From positions 62,001-126,000 of the forward strand of contig DFEK01000005.1 of the NCBI GenBank assembly GCA_002368665.1: a stretch of 64,000 nt of DNA, written 5' to 3'. The translations under genes and the position numbers were made by a program. Below, piece after piece: positions 41,042 through 50,310 of this stretch. The stretch comes from Lachnospiraceae bacterium UBA3804. GTDB lineage: Bacteria > Bacillota > Clostridia > Lachnospirales > Lachnospiraceae. Below the pieces are notes generated by a model, which saw only the letters and a program-made list of their open reading frames with translations, had not been told where the DNA came from and made no database searches. The first letter of the stretch is position 1. Each line of letters begins with the position of its first letter.

Positions 41042-41713
41042 ATGAAAACGTATAAGTGCTTAGTTTGCGGTGAGACTTTTACCGTAGAAGACGGTGCCGA
41101 GGCAGTTTGCCCTTTATGTGCAGCTACCGGTGACCAGTTAGAGGAAGTTGTGGAGGCAGCAGCAGAGAATAAGGGCGGAAACAAGTACGCAGGTACTCAG
41201 ACCGAGAAAAATCTCCAGGCTGCATTCGCAGGTGAGAGCCAGGCAAGAAATAAATATACCTACTTTGCATCCAAGGCAAAGAAGGAAGGATTCGAGCAGA
41301 TCGCTGCTTTATTCTTACAGACCGCAGACAACGAAAAAGAGCATGCCAAGATGTGGTTTAAAGAGCTTGACGGAATCGGAACGACCGCTGAGAACCTTGC
41401 TGCAGCAGCTGCAGGCGAGAACTATGAGTGGACCGATATGTACGAAGGCTTCGCAAAAACTGCGGAAGCAGAAGGATTCCCCGAACTGGCAGCTAAATTC
41501 CGTGGCGTAGCAGCCATCGAGAAGCGCCATGAGGAAAGATACCGTGCACTGCTTCACAATGTGGAAGCACAGGAAGTCTTCAAGAAGAGCGAAGTTAAGG
41601 TTTGGGAATGCCGCAACTGCGGACATATCGTAGTCGGAACCGAAGCTCCCGAAATCTGCCCTGTATGCGCACATCCGCAGAGCTATTTCGAAGTACACGC
41701 TGAGAACTACTAA
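41042..41713 (+). CDS. Rubrerythrin with two rubredoxin-like domains
   Basis: A 223-residue non-haem di-iron peroxidase. It has an N-terminal rubredoxin-like domain (C6, C9, C23, C26), a ferritin-like four-helix domain ([28 protein letters not shown] carrying the iron ligands) and a C-terminal rubredoxin domain (CRNCG and CPVC). Most rubrerythrins have a single rubredoxin domain. ATG 41042 follows AAAGGAGGG by 9 bases; the TTG at 41036 is rejected. It forms an oxidative-stress operon with dfx. Confidence 0.94.
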   Translation: MKTYKCLVCGETFTVEDGAEAVCPLCAATGDQLEEVVEAAAENKGGNKYAGTQTEKNLQAAFAGESQARNKYTYFASKAKKEGFEQIAALFLQTADNEKEHAKMWFKELDGIGTTAENLAAAAAGENYEWTDMYEGFAKTAEAEGFPELAAKFRGVAAIEKRHEERYRALLHNVEAQEVFKKSEVKVWECRNCGHIVVGTEAPEICPVCAHPQSYFEVHAENY

Positions 41714-41736
41714 TTGAATACACAAGAATGCGTCAG

Positions 41737-41768
41737 GAGAGCCCGGGAGATGCCCGGGTTCTCTTTTT
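41737..41768 (+). terminator. Intrinsic terminator
   Basis: A GCCCGGG/GCCCGGG self-pairing stem extended by GAGA/TTCTC, followed by five T. It ends the dfx-rubrerythrin operon. Confidence 0.9.
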
Positions 41769-41831
41769 CTTATGGTTTTTTGAAGGAAAATGGAATAGAA
41801 TGGTATCGTAATAAAGAAGCGGAGTTTAGGT

Positions 41832-43124
41832 ATGAATTACGAAGAAGCCTGCAATTACATCTCGGACATTCCGAAATTTGCACCGAAGACCGGCCTTGAC
41901 AATACAAGGGCGCTGCTTGCTGCGCTCGGAAACCCACAAAAGAATTACCGGGCCGTCCATATCGCCGGAACGAACGGCAAAGGCAGCGTGGCCAAGATGA
42001 CGGCGCTGATGCTTGAGCGCGCCGGTTACCGCGTGGGACTCTTTATCTCACCGCATCTGGTGCGGATGAACGAGCGCATTTCCGTAAACGGAGAGGATAT
42101 TTCCGATGAAGAGTTTACGAAGACCTTCGAAGAGATCAAAACCACGGTGGATGATCTGCTTGCGGGATCCGCTGAGGACGGAAGCTTTGCCCATCCGGCA
42201 TATTTTGAGTTCCTTTTTGCCATGGCGGCAAAGGCTTTTGCGGAGAAAGAGTGTGATTTCGTTGTCTGGGAGACCGGCCTCGGCGGAAGGCTGGATGCAA
42301 CGAACACGGTGCGCCCGGATATTAGTATTATCACCTCCATCGGAATGGACCATATGCAATATCTCGGCAATACGATAGCGGAAATTGCCGGAGAAAAGGC
42401 TGGAATCATCAAGGAAGGCATCCCGGTTGTTTACAATACCGGGGAAGCCGAAGCGGATGCGGTCATTGAAAAATGCGCCGGCGAAAAAGGCTCCGTGGCG
42501 GTGAATGTGAATGAGACGGTTTTACCGGAAAAACTGACGAAGATCATTGATTCTTTCGCTGAGAAGCAGAAAGCTTTATATCAGCATGACAATGCTTATA
42601 CGGCGGCCGTGGCTCTTACGGAGCTTTTCAAAGAACTTGGAAGGCCTGATGCGACAAAGTGTATAAAGGAAGGCTTGGATGCTTTTGCCTGGCCAGGAAG
42701 AATGGAAGAGATTGCGCCGGGACTGATCATAGACGGCGCGCACAACGAGGATGCGGCCAAACGTTTCGTGGAATCCGCCGAAAACCTGAAAAAGAAAGGC
42801 GGATACGGGAAAATAAGCCTGATTTTCGCCGTTTGCGAAGATAAGGATTACGAGAGTATTATCCGCACGCTATGCCATGGAATGAAACTTGAAAATGTCT
42901 ATGTTGCGGAACTTAATACGACCAGAAAAACACCTGCCGAAACAATTGTCGAACTGTTCCGGAAATACCGTCCGGCGGGAGAATACCGGAATAATTACGC
43001 TTTTACCGGCATCGAAGATGCCTTAAAGCAAGCCATGGAAGATAAAGACGGGCATACGCTCATCATGACCGTCGGATCGCTGTATCTGGTGGGGGAGATA
43101 CGAGCTCTCACAGGGAAATGTTGA
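41832..43124 (+). CDS. folC: Folylpolyglutamate synthase / dihydrofolate synthase
   Basis: A 430-residue Mur-ligase-family enzyme that adds glutamate to folates. Seen: N-terminal DNTRALLAALGNPQ, P-loop GTNGKGSVAKM, ISPHLVRMNERI, WETGLGGRLDATN and the C-terminal DGAHN motif. Length is normal. GGAG at 41821-41824 precedes the ATG. The gene stands alone; the promoter of the next gene begins at its stop codon. Confidence 0.95.
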   Translation: MNYEEACNYISDIPKFAPKTGLDNTRALLAALGNPQKNYRAVHIAGTNGKGSVAKMTALMLERAGYRVGLFISPHLVRMNERISVNGEDISDEEFTKTFEEIKTTVDDLLAGSAEDGSFAHPAYFEFLFAMAAKAFAEKECDFVVWETGLGGRLDATNTVRPDISIITSIGMDHMQYLGNTIAEIAGEKAGIIKEGIPVVYNTGEAEADAVIEKCAGEKGSVAVNVNETVLPEKLTKIIDSFAEKQKALYQHDNAYTAAVALTELFKELGRPDATKCIKEGLDAFAWPGRMEEIAPGLIIDGAHNEDAAKRFVESAENLKKKGGYGKISLIFAVCEDKDYESIIRTLCHGMKLENVYVAELNTTRKTPAETIVELFRKYRPAGEYRNNYAFTGIEDALKQAMEDKDGHTLIMTVGSLYLVGEIRALTGKC

Positions 43125-43149
43125 ATTTGGTTTAGCAAATGAGTATAAT
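43121..43149 (+). promoter_or_regulatory. Sigma-A promoter for the lipoprotein gene
   Basis: TTGAAT (43121-43126), 17-base spacer, TATAAT (43144-43149). The -35 overlaps the folC stop codon. Confidence 0.75.
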
Positions 43150-43205
43150 ACAGTTTAATAATGTTTTGGGAAATACAGTTTTTATCCAGAAACGGAGAGA
43201 AAGAA

Positions 43206-43853
43206 ATGAAAAAGAGTAAATTATTGACGGCAATTCTCGTGGCAGCAACGGCTATTGTACTTGCAGGCTGCAAGAAGACAGGCACCGAACCGGTTCAGCT
43301 TCCGGACACTAATAACCAGACGACTTCCGAAATCGCACAGGGCGTAACATCCGAGGCTCCTGTAATCGTTGACGATTCCGAGATCGTTCCCGTTGAACCC
43401 GGCCAGACCAGCGGCGTTCTTGCTTCCATTACCGTAAACTTTGTATATTCCGAAGGAACCGCAGATACCATTGAAATGCTGAATATCGGCGGTGTTGCAT
43501 CTCAGCCTGATGAAACCGGACACATCATGTACGGATATGATGAGGCGGAAACTCTGATTTACCGGAGAGAAGATACCAGCTTTACCGATGAAGACGGAAA
43601 GCTTAATGTAACCATTTCCTATGATTTCTACAACCTTGATTACAATTTCGACCTTGCCTTTGATCCCATGGATCCGGAAAACGGCGGAGATATCCAGTCG
43701 ATCAACGGAAGTATTTTAAAGAATGTGAACGGCACAGAGACCGTGGAAGACTTCACTTGGGAGAACGTCGGAATCCGCGGCGAAACCGGAATCTGGTATG
43801 CAGGTGTATGCTCCTGCAGAAACGGCGTTATAGGAGCGTACGAAGTACAGTAA
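43206..43853 (+). CDS. Predicted lipoprotein of unknown function
   Basis: A 215-residue lipoprotein: signal MKKSKLLTAILVAATAIVLAGC with lipobox VLAG-C22. A short Thr/Ser/Glu-rich tether follows, then a beta-rich domain with acidic surface and a C-terminal VCSCRN motif. The start is ATG 43206 with GGAGAGAAAG upstream. nadE follows 24 bases later with its own ribosome site, so they are probably co-transcribed. No family is recognised. Confidence 0.8.
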   Translation: MKKSKLLTAILVAATAIVLAGCKKTGTEPVQLPDTNNQTTSEIAQGVTSEAPVIVDDSEIVPVEPGQTSGVLASITVNFVYSEGTADTIEMLNIGGVASQPDETGHIMYGYDEAETLIYRREDTSFTDEDGKLNVTISYDFYNLDYNFDLAFDPMDPENGGDIQSINGSILKNVNGTETVEDFTWENVGIRGETGIWYAGVCSCRNGVIGAYEVQ

Positions 43854-43877
43854 ACGCGATCAATTGGAGGGCTAAGG

Positions 43878-45809
43878 ATGAGACACGGATTTGTCAAAGT
43901 GGCAGCGGTTACGGTTCCCGTGAAAGTTGCGGATCCCTTGAGTAATGCACAAAGCGTGAAAGCCAAAATCGAAGAGGCGGTAAAAGCACAGGCGAAGATT
44001 ATCGTCTGCCAGGAACTCTGCCTTACCGGATATACCTGTCAGGATCTGTTCTATCAGGAGACTTTGCTTGCTTCGGCAAGAGAGGCTCTGCTTTCGGTTG
44101 CTGCCTATACCAAGATCATTGATGCCCTCATCTTCGTCGGTCTTCCCCTGGAAGTCGACGGAAAACTCTATAACGTGGCAGCAGCACTCTCCAAGGGAGA
44201 GATTCTTGGATTTATTCCGAAGAGAAATCTGCCGACCTATAATGAATTTTATGAGAAAAGACAGTTCACCGAAGGGCCTGCCGAAGTGCGGGAGATCGTC
44301 TTTGGCGACAGCATCGTGCCCTTCGGCTCGAATCTTTTATTCGAATGCGACAGCGTGCCCGGCTTAGTCATCGGCTGCGAAATCTGTGAGGATGCTTGGG
44401 TTCCCGAAACCCCGTCCACCGCGCATGCCCTTGCCGGCGCAACCCTGATTGTGAATCTGTCCGCTTCCACCGAGACCATCGGCAAAGCGGAATACCGGAA
44501 CATGTTAATCAAATCCCTTTCCGGACGCCTGGTTTGCGGCTATGTCTACGCAACGGCCGGCGAAGGCGAGTCCAGTCAGGACCTGGTTTTCGGCTCCAAC
44601 AACATCATTGCGGAATACGGAAGCATTTTAAATTCCGGCAAAGTATTCGCAAATGAGATTGTAACGGCCGATGTGGACATCGAGCGAATCCGCATGGAGC
44701 GCAGAAGAATGAATACCTTCGCTGCCAATCCGCTTGCGGACTATGTGATCTATCCGTTCCACCTGGAGAAGGAAGATACGCCTCTTACGCGCAAATTCTA
44801 CAGAAGACCGTTTGTTCCCGCAGACGAGGGATTAAAGAAAGAACGCTGCGAACTGATTCTGTCCATGCAGGCAGAGGGATTAAAGCAGCGCCTGCGTCAT
44901 ATCGGTGGAAAGAAGATTGTGCTCGGACTTTCCGGCGGCCTGGATTCCACGCTTGCCATGTTAGTCTGCGTCAAAGCATTTGAAGAGCTGAACTTAGACC
45001 CCGCAGGTATGATCTGCATTACCATGCCGGGCTTTGGCACCACGGGCAGAACTTACAACAATGCCTGCGATATGGCCAGATGCGTCGGCGCAACCTTACG
45101 TGAAATTTCCATTAAAAAGGCCGTGGAAGTGCATTTCGAGGATATCGGACAGAGTGCCGATGTGCATGATGTTACCTATGAAAACTCCCAGGCCAGAGAA
45201 CGTACACAGATCTTAATGGATGTGGCCAATAAGGAGAATGCCATCGTGGTCGGCACCGGAGATATGTCGGAGCTGGCAATCGGTTGGGCAACCTATAACG
45301 GCGACCATATGTCGATGTACGGCGTCAATGCCGGCGTTCCGAAGACGTTAGTCCGCCATCTGGTGCGCTTCTACAGCGAAGATACAAAGAATGACAAACT
45401 GCGCGAAGTGTTAAATGACGTGCTGAACACTCCGGTGAGTCCGGAACTTCTGCCGCCCAAGGACGGTGAGATCGCACAGATTACGGAGGATGTGGTCGGA
45501 CCTTACGAACTACACGACTTCTTCTTATACTACATGCTCCGTTGCGGTTACGAACCCGATAAGGTCTACCGCATCGCCGTGAAAACTTTCGCAAACGAAA
45601 CAGAAGACGGAGAGGAGCGTTACGACGAGGCAACCATTTTAAAATGGTTAAAAACCTTCTACCGCCGCTTCTTCTCCCAACAGTTCAAACGCTCCTGCCT
45701 GCCTGACGGCGTTAAGATCGGTAGCGTGGCATTGTCACCGAGAGGTGATTTGAGGATGCCTTCCGATGCCGTTGCAAGGGTATGGCTGAATCGGTTGGAA
45801 GACCTGTAA
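43878..45809 (+). CDS. nadE: Glutamine-dependent NAD+ synthetase
   Basis: A 643-residue two-domain enzyme that makes NAD from nicotinate adenine dinucleotide with glutamine as nitrogen source. The N-terminal nitrilase-type glutaminase has its Glu in CQELCLTGY, Lys in PKRNLPTY and Cys170 in ICEDAW; the synthetase has the PP-loop LSGGLDSTLA (S352). Length and motifs are complete. GGAGGGCTAAGG precedes the start. Confidence 0.96.
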   Translation: MRHGFVKVAAVTVPVKVADPLSNAQSVKAKIEEAVKAQAKIIVCQELCLTGYTCQDLFYQETLLASAREALLSVAAYTKIIDALIFVGLPLEVDGKLYNVAAALSKGEILGFIPKRNLPTYNEFYEKRQFTEGPAEVREIVFGDSIVPFGSNLLFECDSVPGLVIGCEICEDAWVPETPSTAHALAGATLIVNLSASTETIGKAEYRNMLIKSLSGRLVCGYVYATAGEGESSQDLVFGSNNIIAEYGSILNSGKVFANEIVTADVDIERIRMERRRMNTFAANPLADYVIYPFHLEKEDTPLTRKFYRRPFVPADEGLKKERCELILSMQAEGLKQRLRHIGGKKIVLGLSGGLDSTLAMLVCVKAFEELNLDPAGMICITMPGFGTTGRTYNNACDMARCVGATLREISIKKAVEVHFEDIGQSADVHDVTYENSQARERTQILMDVANKENAIVVGTGDMSELAIGWATYNGDHMSMYGVNAGVPKTLVRHLVRFYSEDTKNDKLREVLNDVLNTPVSPELLPPKDGEIAQITEDVVGPYELHDFFLYYMLRCGYEPDKVYRIAVKTFANETEDGEERYDEATILKWLKTFYRRFFSQQFKRSCLPDGVKIGSVALSPRGDLRMPSDAVARVWLNRLEDL

Positions 45810-45838
45810 GCATATTACGGATTCCTATACGGATTACA

Positions 45839-45866
45839 AAGTGGGCGTGCAATCGCCCACTTTTTG
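45839..45866 (+). terminator. Intrinsic terminator
   Basis: AAGTGGGCG pairs with CGCCCACTT around TGCAAT, running into T residues. It ends the nadE transcript. Confidence 0.88.
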
Positions 45867-45901
45867 GTTTGTCCTAAACGCCGACCGCAAGATGTCGTGC
45901 C

Positions 45902-45930
45902 TTGCTTATACCCTCTGAATATGGTATAAT
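45902..45930 (+). promoter_or_regulatory. Sigma-A promoter of the NlpC/P60 gene
   Basis: TTGCTT (45902-45907), 17-base spacer, TATAAT (45925-45930) with a TG extended element. The leader contains a small GGGG/CCCC hairpin near 45943-45956. Confidence 0.78.
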
Positions 45931-45994
45931 ACTACGGATTATGGGGGAGTGTCCCCTGATGAATGTGTAACGACAACCCAGACAGGTATACTCT

Positions 45995-47329
45995 ATGAAG
46001 AATAATAAATTGATCCAAATCGGAAAGAAGGGAATCGTTTTAGCGGGTGTAACTTTGGCACTTGCCGGTTTTCTTTTTGTCCTTTCTCCCGTAGAGGTAA
46101 AGGCGGAACCTGCCACCATTACGCCGGAACAGCAAAAGAAGCTGGATGAGGATAAGAAGAAAGAGGAAGAGTTAAAGAAGTCCATTGAACAGGATCAGCA
46201 ACAGCTAAATAAGATTAATTCCCAGGTGGGAAATCTGCAGAACCAGCAGAATGCGGTCAATAACCAGATCGCAGGCCTTTCCGTATCCATTGCCAATTTA
46301 ATGGGCGATATCAATATCCTCGAAGGCGATATTTACAATACCGAGTTGGCAATCGAAGATGCCAAGGTGGAACTGGCTGCAGCCATCCAGAGAGAGAACG
46401 AACAGTACGAAGCAACCAAGACCAGAATCCGCTGCATGTATGAGCAGGGAGAAACCAACTATGTGGATATGCTGGTCGCATCCAGCTCGCTCAGTGAAAT
46501 GCTGACGAATGCGGAATATATTGAGAAAGTGTATCAGTACGACCAGAAGCTTTTATCCGATTATCAGGATATCAAGCATCAGGTGCAGGCGATGAAGGAT
46601 GATCTGGAAGAGCAGGAGGCAGAACTCGAAGCTCAGAAAGAGGATCTTTTAACCCAGAAGAATGAACTGGACGGCAAAATGCAGGAACTGCGTATCATTT
46701 CCGCGGACTATGAGTCCCAGATCGCATCCGCAAGACAGCAGGCTGCCATCTATGCCAACAAGATCAAACAGCAGAACGCACAGGTCAAGAAAATCCAGAC
46801 CGACCGAAACGATATCACCAATCCGAAGACGACCACGACTACCGCAACGACGGAGAAGGGTGTCATCGGTCAGGGCGGAACGGCCATTATGACCGGTAAC
46901 ATCGTGGCAGCCGGACCGAATGCGAAGTTCCACGGCGCGATTTATCAGGTTGATATCGGAGTCATCCAGTCGGCGCCAGGATCCGCAAAGGGAAAGGAAG
47001 TCGCGATGTATGCGATCCAGTTCCTGGGTAATCCGTACGTCCATGCGGGCCGTTCGCTGATCACCGGTACGGACTGCTCCGGATTTACCTCACTTGTATA
47101 TGCTCATTTTGGCATCAATATCTCGCCCGGCGTAGCATATCAGAAATCGCAGGGAAGAGAAATTCCATATGATCAGATTGAACCGGGCGATGTAATCTTT
47201 TATCCCGGTCACGCAGCACTCTACATCGGAAGCGGTAAGATCATTCATGCATCTTCCACGGCAACCGGAATTAAGATTTCCAATGCCAACTACCGCTCCT
47301 ACACAAACATTCGTAGAATGTTGCCGTAA
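45995..47329 (+). CDS. Secreted NlpC/P60 peptidoglycan hydrolase with coiled coil
   Basis: A 444-residue secreted protein of the CwlO/PcsB plan. Signal peptide to about residue 33 (after VKAE), a long coiled coil (about 40-265), a Thr-rich linker near 280 and a C-terminal NlpC/P60 endopeptidase with Cys361 in GTDCSGF and His406 in GHAALYIG. Coiled-coil hydrolases of this type are controlled by FtsEX and act in growth or cell separation; ftsEX are not in the window. It has its own promoter. Confidence 0.93.
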   Translation: MKNNKLIQIGKKGIVLAGVTLALAGFLFVLSPVEVKAEPATITPEQQKKLDEDKKKEEELKKSIEQDQQQLNKINSQVGNLQNQQNAVNNQIAGLSVSIANLMGDINILEGDIYNTELAIEDAKVELAAAIQRENEQYEATKTRIRCMYEQGETNYVDMLVASSSLSEMLTNAEYIEKVYQYDQKLLSDYQDIKHQVQAMKDDLEEQEAELEAQKEDLLTQKNELDGKMQELRIISADYESQIASARQQAAIYANKIKQQNAQVKKIQTDRNDITNPKTTTTTATTEKGVIGQGGTAIMTGNIVAAGPNAKFHGAIYQVDIGVIQSAPGSAKGKEVAMYAIQFLGNPYVHAGRSLITGTDCSGFTSLVYAHFGINISPGVAYQKSQGREIPYDQIEPGDVIFYPGHAALYIGSGKIIHASSTATGIKISNANYRSYTNIRRMLP

Positions 47330-47344
47330 TTATAGACTAAGAGG

Positions 47345-47479
47345 CGGTCAATTACTGTGGAACCGAGGGGCGTTTGCACGAGCGCCGGTCCTTAGGTTCG
47401 GTTCTTTCGAACCTTAGTACCGTTGCGTGAGGCAACCGAGCCGAGAGTGCGTCCCCGAGGGGGCACTTGTAATTGACCG
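47345..47479 (+). repeat. Structured intergenic element, copy A
   Basis: A perfect 11-bp inverted repeat (CGGTCAATTAC at 47345-47355 and GTAATTGACCG at 47469-47479) encloses four hairpins: GGCG/CGCC near 47369-47386; a 14-bp stem with two mismatches around GTTCTTT (47387-47422); GTTGC/GCAAC (47422-47436); and AGTGC/GCACT with inner CCCC/GGGG (47446-47467). It has the same order of parts as copy B at 51036-51191. It fills the gap between the NlpC/P60 and ATPase genes, and has no coding potential. Confidence 0.6.
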
Positions 47480-47495
47480 ATATATTGGAGATACC

Positions 47496-48173
47496 ATGAA
47501 CAGAAAATTCTACATAGTTTGCGGCCATTACGGATGCGGCAAGTCCAATTACTCCATCAATCTTGCCCTGGAATTGGCGGCAGCGGGCCGCAAGGTCGTT
47601 TTGACGGACCTTGACCTCGTAAATCCCTATTTCCTCTCCTCCGGATATGAAGATATGCTGAAGGAAAAAGGAATTCAGGTGATTGCGCCCATGTTTGCCA
47701 ATACCAATGTCGAAACACCTGCTTTGCCCGCGGAAATGAACCTGGTGTTCGAAACCGATGCGGACGTCGTGATGGATGTCGGCGGTGACGATGCGGGAAG
47801 CGTGGTCTTGGGAAGATTTCATGAACAATTGAATTCGCTCGACTACGAAATGCTCTATGTGATCAATCATTATCGTAATCTGACCATGGAGCCTTCTGAA
47901 GCTGCGGAAGTTTTACGGGAAATCGAAGCAGCATCCAGATGCAAGGCAACCGCCGTGATCGCAAACTCGCATTTAAAACAGGAAACCACGTGGGAGACGG
48001 TAAAAAAAGCCATTCCCTACGCTGTGGAGACCGCAAAGGAATGTAATCTTCCCTTAAAGGCGGTAACAATCCCCGCAAGTCTTGCGGCGGACGAAACCGT
48101 TCGGGCCGAAATGGCAAAGGAAAGCGTTAATTTTTACCCGGTGGAGATTTACGTAAAGGCTCCCTGGGAATAA
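47496..48173 (+). CDS. MinD/ParA-like P-loop ATPase
   Basis: A 225-residue P-loop protein: GHYGCGKSN (10-18) as Walker A near the N-terminus, then GRKVVLTDLDLVNPYF with the switch-I-like Asp, and MDVGGDDAGS as Walker B region. It resembles CobQ/MinD-type ATPases seen beside ferredoxin-oxidoreductase operons in Clostridia. ATG 47496 follows TTGGAG; the longer frame runs into element A and is rejected. It lies 90 bases before the ferredoxin gene and may serve assembly or regulation of the enzyme, which is inference. Confidence 0.8.
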   Translation: MNRKFYIVCGHYGCGKSNYSINLALELAAAGRKVVLTDLDLVNPYFLSSGYEDMLKEKGIQVIAPMFANTNVETPALPAEMNLVFETDADVVMDVGGDDAGSVVLGRFHEQLNSLDYEMLYVINHYRNLTMEPSEAAEVLREIEAASRCKATAVIANSHLKQETTWETVKKAIPYAVETAKECNLPLKAVTIPASLAADETVRAEMAKESVNFYPVEIYVKAPWE

Positions 48174-48263
48174 AGATGTTAAAAATATCCCGCAAAGGAT
48201 ATCTCATATAGCCGACAGATATTTTGCCGACCATAAGTAAGATAAGGAAAGAGAGGAATAGTT

Positions 48264-48470
48264 ATGGCAAAAGTTACGATTGACGAAACCGTATGCAAAG
48301 GCTGCGGAATGTGCGTTGCTGCCTGCCCCAAGAATCTTCTGGAGCTTGCGAAGGACCACATTAATGCAAAGGGATATCATCCCGCGACAATGACCGACAT
48401 GGAGCAGTGTGTCGGCTGTGCATCCTGCGCAATTATGTGCCCTGACGTGGCAATTACTGTGGAAAGATAA
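48264..48470 (+). CDS. 4Fe-4S ferredoxin subunit of 2-oxoacid oxidoreductase
   Basis: A 68-residue ferredoxin with two complete cluster motifs, CKGCGMCVAACP and CVGCASCAIMCP. It is the delta (KorD/VorD-like) subunit that carries electrons out of the 2-oxoacid:ferredoxin oxidoreductase encoded by the next three genes. AGAGAGG precedes the start; vorB follows 17 bases on. Confidence 0.92.
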   Translation: MAKVTIDETVCKGCGMCVAACPKNLLELAKDHINAKGYHPATMTDMEQCVGCASCAIMCPDVAITVER

Positions 48471-48487
48471 GATAAAGGAGAATAAAA

Positions 48488-49552
48488 ATGGCAGAAAAAG
48501 TTTTAATGAAAGGAAACGAAGCTTTGGCTGAGGCAGCTATCCAGTGTGGCTGCAAACATTACTTCGGTTATCCCATCACGCCGCAGACGGAAGTTGCGGC
48601 ATACATGTCCAAACGTTTACCCAAGGAGGGCGGCGTTTTCCTTCAGGCAGAATCTGAAATCGCTGCGGTAAACATGGTTCTTGGCGCTACCAGTGCAGGT
48701 GTGCGTGCAATGACCTCTTCCTCTTCCCCCGGAATCAGCTTGAAGTCCGAGGGTGTATCCTATATCGGCGGATCCGATCTGCCCGCTTTAATCATCAATG
48801 TACAGCGTGGCGGTCCGGGACTTGGCGGTATTCAGCCGTCCCAGTCCGATTACTGGCAGGCAACCAAGGCACTCGGCCATGGTGATTTCCAGTTATTCGT
48901 ACTTGCTCCTTCCACCATTCAGGAGATGGTAGACTTCGTATCTTTGGCATATGAAGTAGGCGAGAAGTATCGTGTACCCGCCATGATTCTTTCCGACGGT
49001 ATGCTCGGTCAGATGATGGAGCCCGTTGAGTTCCCTCAGAAGAAGGATGAGCCCATTGCAGACAAGCCCTGGGCAACCAACGGACACAAGAATCAGCGTA
49101 AGAAAAATATCATCAACTCTCTTTACATTCAGCCCGAAGAACTCGAGAACCTGATCAAAGAGCGTTATGAAAGATATGCCAAGATCAAAGAAGAAGAACA
49201 GAGAGCAGAAGAGTTTATGTGCGACGATGCGGATATCGTAGTTGTAGCATTCGGTGCATCCTCCAGAGTTTCTCGTTCTGCAGTAATGCAGGCAAGAGCA
49301 GAGGGCATCAAGGCCGGATTGATCCGTCCCATCACTCTTTGGCCCTTCCCTGACAAGACGATTGAGAAGCATGTCGGCCATACCAAAGATTTCCTGTGCG
49401 TAGAGATGAACATGGGACAGATGGTTGACGATGTACGTCTTGTGGTAAGCGGAAGAAAACCCGTTTCCTTCTTCGGCCGTACCGGCGGTGTGATTCCCAC
49501 TCCCGCAGAAGTACTTGCCGAGATTAAGAAGCTTGCAGGAAAGGAGAACTAA
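48488..49552 (+). CDS. vorB: 2-oxoacid:ferredoxin oxidoreductase, alpha subunit (VorB/KorA)
   Basis: A 354-residue alpha subunit with domains I and II fused, as in 2-oxoisovalerate (VOR) and 2-oxoglutarate (KOR) enzymes. Seen: GYPITPQTEVAAYMS, TSSSSPGISLKSEG, NVQRGGPGLGGIQPSQSDY and the C-terminal GRTGGVIPTP. The complex decarboxylates a 2-oxoacid to an acyl-CoA and reduces ferredoxin. Branched-chain 2-oxoacids are my first guess because anaerobes with this subunit layout are usually annotated VorB, but sequence alone does not fix the substrate. Confidence 0.9.
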   Translation: MAEKVLMKGNEALAEAAIQCGCKHYFGYPITPQTEVAAYMSKRLPKEGGVFLQAESEIAAVNMVLGATSAGVRAMTSSSSPGISLKSEGVSYIGGSDLPALIINVQRGGPGLGGIQPSQSDYWQATKALGHGDFQLFVLAPSTIQEMVDFVSLAYEVGEKYRVPAMILSDGMLGQMMEPVEFPQKKDEPIADKPWATNGHKNQRKKNIINSLYIQPEELENLIKERYERYAKIKEEEQRAEEFMCDDADIVVVAFGASSRVSRSAVMQARAEGIKAGLIRPITLWPFPDKTIEKHVGHTKDFLCVEMNMGQMVDDVRLVVSGRKPVSFFGRTGGVIPTPAEVLAEIKKLAGKEN

Positions 49553-49554
49553 AA

Positions 49555-50310
49555 ATGGCAGTCGTATTTGAAAAACCCAAGGCATTGTCCGATGTGCCTT
49601 TTCATTATTGCCCGGGATGTACACATGGTATCGTACATCGTCTGGTAGCAGAAGTACTGGATGAACTCGGAGTAGAAGGAAACACCGTAGGTGTTGCATC
49701 CGTAGGTTGCTCCGTATTCGCATATAACTATTTTAACTGTGACATGGTGCAGGCAGCACACGGTCGTGCTCCCGCTGTTGCAACCGGTTTAAAGAGAGCA
49801 TTACCCGATAATGTGATTTTCACATATCAGGGCGACGGTGACCTCGCAGCCATCGGTATGGCAGAAACCGTACATGCAGCAACCAGAGGTGAGAACATCA
49901 CCGTAATCTTTATCAACAACGCAATTTACGGTATGACCGGCGGACAGATGGCACCGACATCCTTACCCGGACAGGTTACCCAGACCTCTCCTTACGGACG
50001 TGATGTAAAAGTGGCAGGCTACCCGATCCGTGTCTGCGAACTTCTTTCCACCCTTTCCGGTACCGCACTTGCACAGCGCGTAACCGTTGACAGCGTGGCT
50101 CATGTAAGAGAAGCAAAGAAAGCCATCAAGAAAGGCTTTGAGAACCAGATCAACAAGCGTGGATATTCCATTATCGAAGTGGTTTCCACCTGCCCTACCA
50201 ACTGGGGTCTTTCCCCGAAGGAAGCCGTACAGTGGCTTCGTGACAATATGCTTCCTTATTATCCTCTGGGAGTTTATAAGGATGTAACTGCTGAGGGAGG
50301 TGAAAACTAA
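49555..50310 (+). CDS. 2-oxoacid:ferredoxin oxidoreductase, beta (TPP) subunit
   Basis: A 251-residue thiamine-diphosphate-binding subunit. Motifs: CPGCTHGIVH, GDGDLAAIGMAE followed by NNAIYGMTGGQMAPTS as the TPP and Mg motif, and SVGC and CPTNWG for cluster and fold. It starts 2 bases after the alpha subunit stop and overlaps the gamma gene start by 1 base, so the three subunits are translated together. Confidence 0.93.
   Translation: MAVVFEKPKALSDVPFHYCPGCTHGIVHRLVAEVLDELGVEGNTVGVASVGCSVFAYNYFNCDMVQAAHGRAPAVATGLKRALPDNVIFTYQGDGDLAAIGMAETVHAATRGENITVIFINNAIYGMTGGQMAPTSLPGQVTQTSPYGRDVKVAGYPIRVCELLSTLSGTALAQRVTVDSVAHVREAKKAIKKGFENQINKRGYSIIEVVSTCPTNWGLSPKEAVQWLRDNMLPYYPLGVYKDVTAEGGEN

Noticed and set aside
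45874..45994. Riboswitch before the NlpC/P60 gene
   Set aside because: The promoter lies only 65 bases from the start codon, too short for a c-di-AMP riboswitch; only a small GGGG/CCCC hairpin is seen.
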